NCBI GenBank assembly: GCA_964036665.1
Contig: OZ038531.1
Span: 20,500,324-20,564,323 of the forward strand
DNA length: 64,000 bases
Origin: Gordius sp. MW1
Taxonomy: Eukaryota; Nematomorpha; Gordioida; Gordea; Gordiidae
Direction: 5' to 3'
Position 1 is the stretch's first letter. Each line of letters opens with the position of its first letter. Made by a program: the position numbers and the translations under genes. The notes beneath the pieces are model-generated. The model saw only the letters and a list, made by a program, of their open reading frames with translations. It was not told the origin of the DNA and made no database searches. Shown piece after piece: positions 10,805-22,289 of this stretch.

Positions 10805-11375
10805 TCCGGAGTGTCAGGAATGAAGTGTGAAAATTTGAACCAAATCGGTCTGGTAGATTTCCAAAATTGGTGGCGGCTCCGATTATTTGTAGATTGTCTT
10901 TTATCTGTTTTTTTGCATTCCGGCGTGTAAGGAATGAAGTGTGAAATTTTGAACCAAATCGGTCTGCTGGTAGATTTCCAAAATTGTTGGCGGCTCCGAT
11001 TATTTGTAGATAGTCGGGATGGAAAATAAGGCTCCGATTATTTGTAGATTATCGGGATGGAAATTTTTTTTTTGAATTCCGGAGTGTCAGGAATGAAGTG
11101 TGAAATTTTGAACCAAATCGGTACTGGTAGATTTCCAAAATTATTGGCGGCTCCGATTATTTGTAGATTGTCGGGATGGAAAAAAGTCTCCGATTATTTG
11201 TAGATTATCGGGATGGAAATTTTTTTTTTGAATTCCGAAGTGTCAGGAATGAAGTGTGAAATTTTGAACCAAATCGGTCTGGTAGATTTCCAAAATTATT
11301 GGCGGCTCTGATTATTTGTAGATTGTCGGGATGGAAAAAAGGCTCCGATTATTTGTAGATTATCGGGATGGAAAA
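10795..11375 (-). repeat. Helitron 5' subterminal tandem repeats, 4 units (unit B)
   Basis: Four imperfect units starting near 10801, 10914, 11074 and 11231, recognisable by attccggagtgtcaggaatg and the gattatttgtagatt blocks. There is one more unit than in the A copy, which accounts for about 160 bp of the length difference between units. Confidence 0.75.
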
Positions 11376-11677
11376 AAATTTACCTTTGAAACAAATCTGA
11401 TTATTTGTATTGTTTCTAAATAAAAATAAACATCTTATCATTATTAAATTTGATTGTTGTCACAATATGACGTCTTTATTAAGTGCCAAAACTTATAAAA
11501 CAAAAAAACTTGACCTCTCAAAAACTACTGGACCGATTAGGCTGGAACAAACCTTACAACATGCTCCGGAGGGTGGGGAATAAACTGTGAAATTTTGAGC
11601 TAAATCGGTCTGGTAGTTCTACAAAAGTGGTGGCGGCATACACACATACACACATAGTTTCATTTTTATATATAAGA

Positions 11678-11997
11678 TTTTACTTTATATTTCTCTGTTT
11701 TTGTTTCAATTTAGTCTTTAAATTTGTATGTTTTCTGTTTCAATTCACTAAAAAAAGAATACATTCACAACACGATAGATACGCAGTATACGTCATGAGG
11801 TGGCGTTTGATTGACAGTTTATTAAGCGTCAAAACATATAAAACTAAATAACTTGACCGTCTTGTGACTTAGAAATTTGGAATATAGTTAAAAATCTAGG
11901 CTCAGACCTACCAATCATTCGCAGAAATTTAATCGGTCCAGCCGTTTCGGAGGAGTTTAACCACGCACACCGTTTAACGTGAATTTTATATATTAGA
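11678..11997 (-). mobile_element. Second-family Helitron 5' fragment (unit B)
   Basis: Copy of 5298-5617; 5' terminus TCTAATATATAAAATTC at 11997, preceded by A. Differs from the A copy by a few substitutions. Confidence 0.65.
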
Positions 11998-13587
11998 TAA
12001 TATATATCGCTGCGCAAGAGTTTATATACCTTAATATGCATAACTCGTAAGGTAGTTAGGGGTTATTCAAATTATAATGATTGTGAATAGAATAAGGCGG
12101 AATATGAATAGTGTGTATTCAAATCGAGTAAGAAGGAGTGTGAAGGTAACTAAGGCGTAATATGAATAGTGTGTATTCAAATCGAGTAAGAAGGAGAGTG
12201 TGAAGGTAACAATTTCCCTACACGTTACACCTGCGCTTGCGAGACTGTGGTTGCGCTGCACCTGCGCGCAACCACAACACCATACCCTTCAAGATAACCT
12301 CCTCCGACCTGAGTGTTGACTCCTAAGCACGGTCGTTAGATTTGAGTTTTTTGACCGCTGTCCATTGTTCGGACGTACGAATCAAATTGTTGAACGTTTT
12401 CAGGATCGTTTTTCTAATTCCGCCTTCCAACTGGTCTTCACGATTTGATTTCATCGTTGACCGTACAAATTGAATCGCACCATACACTTCAAGCTTGCTA
12501 GGGGGGATGGGAGTTTTTGTCAATGTATCGGGGCGTCGTTGGGTTCGGGATACTTTACCCAATGGTTTTCGTTTAACGCAACCCAAAATAGTTTTTTGAT
12601 GATTTTCCCCCAAAAAAAGCGAGACAGAAACATCTGTAAGAAGACAAAAAAAAGGATAAAATATAAGATTATGATTTAGAGTTTAAGGATTAGTTAATGA
12701 TTAAGGATTACGTTATTATGATTATGATTTTAGAACTATTAATTATTATTAAAAAGGATTTTCAACCTTACCTTAAATCTCCGTTTAGTACTCATTTCCA
12801 TTTATTTATATTTAATATTTCATAAGACTATTTCCCATAGAATCCGAGATCGCGAAGATGAACGATATGATCAGCAAGAGTATTAATACATTATTAAAAT
12901 ATGCGAACAAAGAAAGTTCGATCTACATTTGTGTATAAATGATCGCGCAATGATATCTATCATGTGATGGAAAACGTGATCATAACATCATGAGATGTAA
13001 ACACGCGTATGTATTACTACGCATCTAACAAATCAATACGAGAGAAGTAATCAGTGAAATACTCGTGTTAGCATATCACTATAATAAATAGCGGAGAGAG
13101 CGCGATGGGGGGAGAGGGACTACGCGTATTCATTAATATGCGTCGAGATAATGATGCTGAGGGAGGGGTTTTTGTGTGTGTATGTAGAAATACATACTGC
13201 CTTGCCAGCGCAGCTGGCCTTACTACGCATAATTAGAGAATGTGTATCATAGATTGCGCATTCGTTACACCTGCTCTTGCCAGACTGTGGTTGCGCATGC
13301 ACTGCACCTGCGCGCAACCACAACAGGAATCAAAAAGTCTTTTACAGAATCATAAGTTTCATTATAATCAAAGTTATACTGGACGGGACAGGACAACCGA
13401 AAGTGAAGCTATTAATTTCATAGCAATTAATATTTAACCACTAGCAATGCATTATTTCATTTTGTATATTAAAACCTTGATTATTAATTATGTTACGATT
13501 TTTAAGCTCATCAAGTTTTTGTCCATGGCTATAATATAAACACAAGTGTTTTTTATGCTTACTCTAAAAATTTTTTTATATTATATA
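11998..13587. other. Unexplained stretch within unit B
   Basis: Copy of 5618-7214, with the same ~58-bp tandem pair (about 12105-12210) and the same two GC-rich hairpin direct repeats (about 12225-12285 and 13262-13325). Apart from the short ORF listed separately I see no gene. Confidence 0.5.
12323..12613 (-). CDS. Unrecognised ORF (unit B copy)
   Basis: Duplicate of the 5941-6264 ORF. It is 96 residues from its own ATG (MGENHQKTILGC...), because the upstream methionine is lost by a small indel in an A-rich run. The body is colinear with the A copy; differences are mainly replacements. No recognisable domain; probably not under coding constraint. Confidence 0.25.
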   Translation of the reverse strand: MGENHQKTILGCVKRKPLGKVSRTQRRPDTLTKTPIPPSKLEVYGAIQFVRSTMKSNREDQLEGGIRKTILKTFNNLIRTSEQWTAVKKLKSNDRA

Positions 13588-13925
13588 CTAGATGAACCCG
13601 GCAAACGTTGCTTTGCCATTTACCCGGGTGTATTAAATTATTTTGGAATTTTAGGGCATATATTGTGATAAAGCTGTAATTAAATTAAAAATAAAGTTTG
13701 ATGTCTATATGTTCTACTTCTATTGTCCTATTTCCGTATACAGTACAATGCGTACGAATACTTAAAAACCACTGGACCGATTTAGCTCGAACAAACCTTA
13801 AAACATGCTCCGGAGTGTGGGGAATAAACTTTGAAATTTTGAGCCAAATTCGTCTGGTGGTTTTACAAAATTGTTGGCGGCATACACACACACATACACA
13901 CATAGTTACATTTTTATATATAAGA
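13588..13925 (-). mobile_element. Non-autonomous Helitron, 338 bp (unit B)
   Basis: Same 3' end (hairpin GGCAAA/TTTGCC, then CTAG|T at 13588) as 7215-7546. The 5' end is TCTTATATATAAAAATG at 13925. Its 5' part is more diverged from the A copy than the rest (for example ttcgtctggtggtttt), which matters for the recombination inferred at 14330. Confidence 0.8.
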
Positions 13926-14330
13926 TTTATGCATCACTTAAAACATAATTAACATAAACGATAAAAAGTCGGGGTATTGCTCTTTAAACAGTCCTATTTT
14001 GTAGATTATCGGGATAAAAAATTTTTTTCAAAACAATTCCGATTATTTGTATTGTTTCTGAATAAAAATAAACGTCTTAACATTATTAGATTTGATTGTT
14101 GTCACAATATGACGTTATGTGACGTCTTTATTAAGTGCCAAAACTTATCAAACAAAAAAAACTTTACTTCTCAAAAACTACTGGACCGATTAGGCTGGAA
14201 CAAACCTTACAACATGCTCCGGAGTGTGGGGAATAAACTGTGAAATTTTGAGCCAAATCGGTCTGGTAGTTTTACAAAATTGGTGGCGGCATACACACAT
14301 ACACACATAGTTTCATTTTTATATATAAGA
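13926..14330 (-). mobile_element. Extra Helitron 5'-end segment present only in unit B
   Basis: 405 bp absent from unit A. Its right end at 14330 is another TCTTATATATAAAAATG Helitron terminus. Its body (accgattaggctggaacaaa, gattatttgtattgtttctg) matches the 5' region of the autonomous Helitron near 4990-5297. The flank to its right (tatattctagtgaattc) is the same as the flank of the A-unit element at 7546. Confidence 0.7.
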
Positions 14331-14464
14331 TATATTCTAGTGAATTCAATAATTATTGAAACATTTATTTAAGAAATTAAAATTTAAAAAATACAATGTT
14401 TATAATATTAAATACCACAACAAAAATTTAAATTTATAAATTATGTTTTGTCCAAGCATTTCAA

Positions 14465-14838
14465 CTATTTTTTCCCCAACTGGCAGAATGGAAAGCACAG
14501 CCGTTTTCTAGTTAAAAATTATTAACAAATATAAATATATACTTAAAAAATAATTAAAAAAAAATATAGTTTAGTAAAAGCAAAATTTCAAATTAAAATA
14601 CTTTGCTAAACTCATTGTAGTTCTCTGTTGCCTATTATACCTCCTTTTCTCCTTCAGATACACTATACAAAAGTTTATTACAAAATTTAGTACATGTTAT
14701 ATTAAATTAAAAATTTAGTTTAAAAATAAAGTTACTTCTGTTAAGTTCCAAATTTCTTTCAGGGTCATCATAATCAATATTTATTCCATTCATTGTACCA
14801 AAAATGAGGAAAATTACAAAGATTGCCAGAATTTTCAT
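14465..14838 (-). CDS. Putative secreted two-cysteine peptide precursor, 3 exons (unit B)
   Basis: Second copy of the model at 7682-8051. Exon 1 is 14736-14838, exon 2 is 14641-14662 (22 nt) and exon 3 is 14465-14507. Signal peptide, dibasic site, two cysteines and the terminal GKK are unchanged. One replacement (Asn to Asp, ININYDD to INIDYDD) lies in the spacer. The 3-nt indel between copies falls inside predicted intron 1, consistent with the model, though the copies are too similar for this to be a strong test. Same caveats on splicing as copy A. Confidence 0.4.
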
Positions 14839-15519
14839 GTTGTCAAAAAGTTATATGTTAACTATAAAAGAATAAGAATATTCTAGAAATGCATATTAAC
14901 AAAAAATGATATTCTTTTAAATGCCTAGACTTTTATATATTACAAAATATTAAACATAAAATAAGAACGTTTAATTTTGCTGGATGTTCTAATTTTTTAA
15001 TAAATTTTATAGAGTTAATATCAAAGTAAAATATTTAAATAAATGACTCTTTTCATTTAAAATACCTCTATCATTTACCAAGATTTCATTAAATTTCTTT
15101 TTATAACAAATCCATTTCTAATTTTACCAATATTTTATTTGACTTTTTTTCAAATATTTTATAAATTTTTTTAAAAATTAATTTAAATCATGTCCCCTAA
15201 GAGTTGTAATAATCTAAAAGCTTTATCTATAAATATATATTTTATTGACAAGATAAATAATTTAGAAACGTAGCATAAATTTATTAGATTGTCAACTCAT
15301 AGCTATATACAAAATATACTTAATTATTCCTATGAGATTATATATAAATATAGCCATAATTAGATTAGTAAATATATTTTTAATAGATATAACTCTTTAA
15401 TTTTTTATATAAAAATACAAATATGTACATTCGAAATAGCGTAGTATTGAAATTTTGGGGAAAAGATTTCTAAAATATATTTAAAACCAATATTAATCTA
15501 AAGATGTTTTCAAATCAAA

Positions 15520-15849
15520 GTCCTTCTGCCAAATTAGGATGTAAGCGTGTGGTAAGCCTCTTTTTTGCCATTCTATGGAATATAGCCAGCAGATAGTTTC
15601 TCCGTAAATGTGATCTTTGGTGATGACATCGATGAGGCGCATAAGTTTTTGCCTAAAAACTCTAGCGGTGAGATCATGTCGATGAGATGATGCTTGGCCT
15701 GCCAAGAGCAACTGAGTGATCTCAGTCCAAGCCGGATTGCAGGTGAAGGTAATGAAAAGATCTGGACATCCGTATTTGCGCACATATGTCATCGCATCTT
15801 GTGTATATTCATGCATGTGTCTAGGACTGCCGGTATGCGTAGCTGGAAG
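15520..15849 (-). pseudogene. Third tandem unit start: Rep fragment, truncated
   Basis: Unit C repeats the Rep core (GCPDLFITFTCNPAW, GLPHAYILIW) from the same junction as unit B and stops abruptly at 15849 (agctggaag), where unrelated sequence begins. The HUH motif reads HAY instead of HAH. The reading frame is open across the junction into a short novel tail. Confidence 0.8.
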
Positions 15850-16072
15850 CGCTAAATTCAGCCAATTTTAACGCTTCGTCCGCCATTTTAAAATAGGAAA
15901 GTATATCAAGTAATATATCCATTGCAACATTGATATAAGGAATACGTCATCTAAGCTACGTCCCCCTTTTTATAACCAACTACCACCAGCCATTTTTCAT
16001 GTTAGTTACGTTTAATTAGATTTTCTCATTATATTTAACAATAATTTATCCCCATGTTTTACATATAAATAG

Positions 16073-19000
16073 ATGAAGCATTGCAGTCTATGCCATTTGT
16101 ATACAGGATCTAGTCGAAACATAGGATTTCACAAGTGATATATTGTTTTAATATTAATTTTTAATTTAGATTTCCTGTGAAGAATAAAAATTTCGTAGAA
16201 AAATGGATACAAGTTATGGGTCCACAATTTATTTTAAAGAAGAACTACCTTATATGCTCAAACCATTTCGAGCAGAAAGACTATTATCCTTCGAAGTTAA
16301 ATAATAGGCTTCGGGAGACGGCTGTCCCCAAAATTCATGTAAATAGCAAAACTTCAGCAAAAGCTCTTCAAGATATTACAAACACCCATGATACCCAAAA
16401 TAAGGTAATATTGCTTTATCCATATGCAAATATGATTTAATAACATGCCTTCTTAAAATCTTTTTAGAGGATAAGACCATCACCTCCTGCCCACAACCAA
16501 CCACCACCAGCCGTATGTCAGGTTAGTTATGTTCAATATAATCTTCTCTATGTTTTCAAGATTGCTTAACATGCCTTCTTAAAACCTTTTTAGAGGATAA
16601 GACCATCACCTCCTGCCCACAACCAACCACCACCAGCCGAATGTCAGGTTAGTTATGTTCAATATAATCTTCTCTGTGTTTTCAAGATTGCTTAACATGC
16701 CTTCTTAAAACCTTTTTAGAGGAAAAGACCATCTAGGTAGATTTATTACACCTTCTCTACTAAAGCTGTAATTAAAAAAATTGTAAAGTTTTTTGTTATA
16801 TTTTTAAATAAAAGATTAGCTCCTGGAGATTTCTATCATATTATATTTATATACATAGACAATGGGAAACATATACAAAGACCATCCATATTGTCAAAAT
16901 TATGATATTGTCGTTGAAAAATTGGCAAAATGTCAAAGAAAACTTAAAATTTACAAGAAATAATTAAGTCTCTAACTAACAAGAACGTTTACAAAAAGAA
17001 AAAGCTAACCTCATTGAAAGGACTTCTCAAAAACATGGAAAATAAACATATGTTGTTTGGTGAAGGAGGTGACATTGTTAAATCCTATTTTGCCGATGAT
17101 GCATTGCAGCCCTCATCGAATCTCATCTCAAATCTGGAGGTGTCCATAATCCCAACAATATACTCTCTACGGAGGAAGTGAAGCAGTTTGCCATAACGCT
17201 TCACTATTACTCTCCACGGGCCTACAACTACATTAAAGGTTTTCTGTGCCTCCCTAGTCAATCAACCATTAGAAAATGGTGCGTTAATGAAGATATTAAA
17301 CCAGGTAATTTAATTTTTTTAAACAAACCGACTTTTTGGCAAAAAGGTTTCTTCCAGGAATCCTTTAGGGTAATATCTTCTCTACAACAAAATAAAAAAG
17401 AACAGATTTATATTTCATTAACTATGGACGAGATGGCTATATGGCGCCATATCGATCATAAAAATTATTTTGAAGGGTATTTAATCTTTTAGTGTTAATA
17501 ATAATTTATAAATTTGTTAATGTTGGCAACAATATCTCCTCTGATGTAATTCCTGAGGCGAAAAGCGCCCTTTTTATTATGGCTGTCGCCATTAATGCTA
17601 ATTGGAAAATACCACTCGGTTATTTTCTTGTCGACTGCTGAACTTCAAGTTCAGATTGTAAAGAATTGCTTAGCCCTTTTGAAGGACACGGGTACAATTT
17701 GCAAAAATCTTACTTGCGATGGGCTGGCAGCCAATCGCAAGATGGCTGAAGAATTGGGAGTTGATTTACATTTACCAAATTTGAAACCCTATTTTTTAAA
17801 TCCCTATTGCCCTGACGAGCGCATCTACTTTATGTTTGATGCAGCTCATATGATTAAGCTGTTAAGGAACTTGTTCCAACAGGAGGATCACTTAAAAAAC
17901 TCTCAGGGAGAGGTATATAATATTTTTCCTTCATCTATTTTAGGAAATTAAATGGGAATATGTAATTAAATTACATAAGTTGCAGGAGGAACAAGGATTA
18001 AAAGCTGCCAATCGACTTTCAAAGGCACACATATATTTTCAAAATCAAAAAATGAAGGTGTGTTAATATATTACATAATTTATTTAGGCCTAGGTGAAGT
18101 TAGCTACGCAATTGTTCTCCAACTCGGTTTCACAAGCATTGCTGTTCGTAAAAGATCTTTATCCAGAATCCTTCTATGGATGTCAACCAACCGCCGAATT
18201 AATCCGTGTGATTAATGAGTAATTTATATATTTAAATGTTTATTTTAAAGTTTATTTGACACTATGAATTCTAAGAATTGTTTGGATAGAGGGCGCAAAA
18301 GACCTATAAGTTTAGGTTACAATCATTACAGCTCTATGAAGCATGTAAGCATATTTTTTTAAATTTGAAGCTAGCAAGTGGAGCTTTAGTATAAAATTCT
18401 GGCAAACTAATGGCCATTTTAGGCCTTCTAGTTGATATGGAGTCCATAAAACTCCTCGCAGAAGATTTGCTCTCACGCGCGAAAAATGCATTGAGGTAGA
18501 AATTATTATTTCATATCTTATTTTAATTTAGTTTTTTATCGACATATAAATTATCTCAAGACCATCTTGAGAGCTTTTTCGGCCTTTTACGCGGACGAGG
18601 AGGCTATAACAACAATCTATCAGCGTATGATTTGCGGAAAACAATTGCAAAATTGTTTAGGGCAAAAATTTCATACCATTTTCGGGTAATTGTACACCTC
18701 AAGATTCAACCGTTATTTTAAACAACGATTTACTGCAACCTAACCCACTTGAAACGCATTTTGATGAAACTTTTACTAATATCAATTTAAATATAATTAA
18801 ACTATCGCAATATGTAAAATGCACATGCACATACATAGCAGGATACGTAATACGTAAACTCATTGTGAATAAAAAAATTTCTTGTATAGATTGTATAGAT
18901 GCATTAATTGAAACGGATCACAACCTTTTAATTGACCATTTATTAATTAGCATTAAAGACCGCGGGGGCCTGATAAAACCTTCCCGCGATGTTATTAAAA

Positions 19001-19227
19001 TTTGTAAAATTACTGAAACGGTTTTTCGTTATTTTAAATTAAAGAAACAGCTTTTAAATTCAAAAATTAAAGCACTTATCGAGTTAAATGTTTTTCAAGC
19101 GCTTGTTGGTGCCGATATTTTTCCCTCCCTTATGTTACATATTTTTGAACAAGAGCTTGGATCTTTAAACCATTTTCAATTATTAGTAAAATTAATTGTA
19201 AACTACTATGTTAAAATTTTAATTTAG
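16073..19227 (+). pseudogene. P-element-like THAP transposase, decayed, multi-exon
   Basis: A cut-and-paste transposase related to P element/THAP9. Exon 1 (16073-16134) and exon 2 (from 16170) join across a 35-nt GT-AG intron to give an N-terminal THAP zinc finger: CSLC...FHKFP...W...YLICSNHF...AVPKI. Later blocks match the family in order: YYSPRAYNYIKGFLCLPSQS...IRKWC (17178-17310); then a 42-nt intron and TMDEMAIW, carrying a catalytic Asp; INANWKIPLGYFL; LTCDGLAANRKMAEELG and MFDAAHMIKLLRN (17690-17870); YKLSQDHLESFFGLLRGRGG (near 18545-18605); and a C-terminal segment (18865-19227). A frameshift near 17630, stops and missing joins show decay. No terminal inverted repeats or TSD could be identified. 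Confidence 0.8.
16441..16733 (+). repeat. 126-bp tandem repeat carrying a 54-nt exon-like unit
   Basis: Period 126 bp, 2.3 copies (16441, 16567 and partial 16693). Each full unit has a splice acceptor (cctttttag), a 54-nt in-frame segment encoding a proline-rich peptide (RPSPPAHNQPPPA) and a donor (cag|gttagt). Exon-like segments are 16468-16521 and 16594-16647; the third is broken. A diverged relative (accaactaccaccagcc...gttagtta) lies upstream near 15965-16045, before the THAP exon. Confidence 0.75.
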
Positions 19228-20025
19228 ATTTTAACAATTTAATTAATCAAAACTTTAAAACTAGCATGAGGCAAAAGTTAAATAAGGCAATTATTTTTAC
19301 AGGTCAATAAAGGATATGATCCCATTCAATTAGTGTTTAATACGATCTTATATATATTGTGCAATATTTATAAACGTTATATACTGTATTTTTGAATAAA
19401 CTTATTGTTTAATTTACAATTCAGATGTAGCAGGGACCTTTTTATTTTTTACTTTTTATGAATATAGACCTTTTTTGCTCTATAACAGGATCTTTTTTAT
19501 TCATGTTAAAAGTTTTAAAAAATTTAAATACGTCCCTTTCCCTTTTTTAAAATACTTCCCACAGATAAGTTCCTGAAAAAAACTTTGCCTTAAAAATGCT
19601 CAAGCATTTTCACTATAAATTTGAAATTCAAATGTAATATAGATGGCGCTAAATATATAGTTCTATTTGTTCACATTACATATTAAATTGTTAGTAATTA
19701 GTCTTAAATTTTATATATTTTAAGCTTTTATAAATTGAAACAATTTTTGTATGTCCTAATTAACCCCCAAAAAATTTAATTTTCTTGATTTATTTATAAA
19801 TTTGAGCTCATTTCTTTAGATTTATATATAGGTCGATTTGCTCTGATTGTACTCTCAAGATATGGCTGCCTTCTTACTGTCTTACAAAAAAACAGTTGTT
19901 TCGGCAGTCTATGGCAATAACATAGCAATTAATACAATTGAAAAAACTATGCGCAGAAAATGAGTAATTTGATTGACAGGTCAAACTTATCTCACGATCG
20001 TGAGATTTGATATTATGTTTAATTT
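19228..20025. other. AT-rich gene-free stretch
   Basis: No ORF or known element end recognised. It follows the transposase and may hold its 3' flank. Confidence 0.4.
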
Positions 20026-20029
20026 AGGC

Positions 20030-20600
20030 GTGTTGCATTTAGCCATGGTACCATTTATTTTGCCCAGATTATCGCTATGAGCTAGGTGCACATAAATACA
20101 TCGTTCGTGTATATAAAAACCGTATAATAAGTTAGTAATTAGTATTATTATATAAAATGTCTTACAACAAATATAACTCATTAATGCTGCAAATGCAAGA
20201 AAATCAACAAATAATGCTCATGTTGGCCAGGAATAAATTAGACGTGATGTGTATACAGCAAACTCGCATCTCCTTTTAAAAATTGACCCATATCCCTATT
20301 ATAGGATTTATCACTCTGGTTTTATCAATAATTTAGCTATAATAATTTCCAAATTTGTTAACAGGCGCCTTACTATTTTAAGTATCAACTGGGTCAGTGA
20401 TGGAATCCTTATTAATTTAAATTTGGGTGTAAGCAGAGTATCAATAATAAATGTATATGTCCCAACTTCATCATCTAAGCTTCAAACATTAATACAATAT
20501 TTTAGTCTAATCGCAAAGACAATAAAGGCCTTAGGTTTTAAGTCAGTGCTAATTACAACAAGAAATCTCAATTCTTCATTGCCCGTACTGATTGTGACGA
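20030..20600 (+). pseudogene. LINE endonuclease (APE-type) fragment
   Basis: Encodes the start of a non-LTR retrotransposon endonuclease: LARNKLDVMCIQQTRIS, then the YRIYHSGF region, LTILSINWVS and INVYVPTSSSK, with a frameshift near 20278. The ~200 bp upstream is the same 5' leader found in inverted orientation at 31054-31505. No reverse transcriptase follows. Confidence 0.65.
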
Positions 20601-20865
20601 CGCCATTGTGGTGAGCTGCGTCGTTTATATATGTATATGCGCCTCATTTTTAATATCTAACTTCAATATTCCTTGTGCCACGCGCCGTATCGCAAAATCT
20701 TGTTTACCGTTTCCTTCATTACCTTTTTCCGTTCACTCACTTCAAAAACGCTTTTTTCTTCAACACCAACATCGCGTATTATCACAATATATTCTCGTAT
20801 GCCCATTATTGTTGATATATCAATTCCATATTATAAACTAATAAAATAGGACATAAATTCCTATA

Positions 20866-22270
20866 GTGATGACCCCGAGTAAAGAGCAATTTTTCAAACT
20901 TCCTGATTTTGACGCAGGTAATTCTAGAGCTTGGTTTGCAAGGATAGAAACCATATTTCGTCTGCGCAAAGTAAGCAATCCTTCAAGTAAGTTGGCCGTG
21001 TTAGGCATTACCTCAACACATTTGTTAAGAAGTACAAGATCTTTTTGGACATACCAAAGACGATGCTTTCGAACGTATCAAGCTAGCAATAATACTTCGT
21101 ACGTCAAACTCAGACCAGCAGCAATTAAATCTTTTAAATAATTTGTAATTGGGGGATCGATCACCGTCGCAGTTGCTGCGCCAGATGAAACAGCTGTTGT
21201 GTAATTATACCATGAACTACGAGATTTTAAGCGGATGTGGCTTAATAAATTTCCTAGTCAGTTTACCAACATTCTCGTAGTTTTCGCTAATTAGCTGAAA
21301 CGGCTGATCGGATCGCCGATGCAAATTAGGGCAACACGGTACATAGCTTATCTACTAATAACAAAGTTTCAAGTCTAAAAGAGATGAAAGTTATCACTGG
21401 AAGTGCAATAACTAACGGCAAATTCTGCCAGGTCCCCTACTCGCCGGCTGTTCCCTTCCCCCTATAATTCACGTCGCTCTCTTTCCCCTACCGAAAATAA
21501 CGCGAGCAACGTGTGCTGGTACCACCAAAATTTTAAAGCAACCCCAAGAAATGTACACCTTCCTGTTCCTTCACGTCCCGTTTTTCGACAAACGCCTAGA
21601 CCAGCCGGGAAAGGCGACGCCCGAGCTCGGTCATATTCATCGTAGTTGCCTATTTTATATTATCGACAAACTTTCCGGGAACCGTTTTCTCGTCGATACC
21701 AGCTCGGACATTAGCGTCCTGCCACCTAAATTAAACCAACGTTCCCTACCTGCACCTTTCCAATTAAAAGCTGCCAACAACAGCTGTATTAAAACCTACG
21801 GTCAAATTCCTTTATCGCTTGATCTCGGTTTGCGAAAAACGTTCAGGTAGATTTTTAGGATCGCAGACGTTAAAACACCCTTTTTGGGGGCCGATTTCCT
21901 CAATTTCTTTAATCACACAGTAGATTTAAAAAGGAAAAGATTGATAGACCCACAGACGGCAACAATATCAAATGGTGTACCCACCTCAATAACATCTTTA
22001 AGAATTCAGTCTTGCTCCCAACCGTTAGAGAATAGATTCGCAAGTTTATTAAATGAATTCCTTGAAATAATGAAACCTCCGGACTACAAGCAGGTGCATG
22101 GGGCCGTGCATCACATTCCCACTATGGCATCTTAAGCCAAGCCTCGGCGATTGAACCTGGAAAAGCTTACAATTGCAAAAGAGGAATTCGCACATATGTT
22201 GGAGATTGGAATCATTAGACCATCACAAAGTAGCTAGGCTTCTACATGGTTCCAAAAAAGACTCAGGGTG
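20866..22270 (+). pseudogene. Ty3/Gypsy gag-protease-RT remnant
   Basis: Three collapsed pieces in retrotransposon order. A gag start (20866-21141) has LPDFDAGNSRAWFARIETIF. A protease (21640-21850) has FLVDTSSDISVLPP, where the usual DTG is DTS, followed by GADFLNFFNHTVDLKR. An RT N-terminal piece (22090-22270) has AVHHIPT...RRLNLEKLTIAKEEFAHML and GIIRPS. Many stops; no LTRs seen. Unrelated to the intact element at 57420. Confidence 0.7.
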
Positions 22271-22289
22271 ATTGACGGCTCTGTGGAGA

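Larger units (their letters stand above)
8711..11677 (-). mobile_element. Helitron 5' half, truncated at unit junction
   Basis: Copy of the first Helitron's 5' part: terminus TCTTATATATAAAAATG at 11677, subterminal repeats, minisatellite and Rep N-terminal half. It stops inside the Rep HUH region at 8711, where unrelated AT-rich sequence begins. No helicase is present, so it cannot be autonomous. Confidence 0.85.
8711..15519. repeat. Tandem segmental unit B (6.8 kb)
   Basis: Second unit, same content and order as unit A. It is about 500 bp longer because it has one extra Helitron 5' subterminal repeat and an additional ~405 bp Helitron-end segment (13926-14330), and it has one fewer 69-bp minisatellite unit. 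The B and C junctions are identical (tttcaaatcaaa then gtccttc). Confidence 0.85.

Noticed and set aside
16441-16733. CRISPR-like array
   Set aside because: Contiguous tandem copies without spacers in a eukaryotic gene.
15850-19700. Terminal inverted repeats of the P-like element (cgctaaattc at 15850 and ggcgctaaata at 19646)
   Set aside because: The similarity is direct, short and lacks a matching 8-bp duplication.
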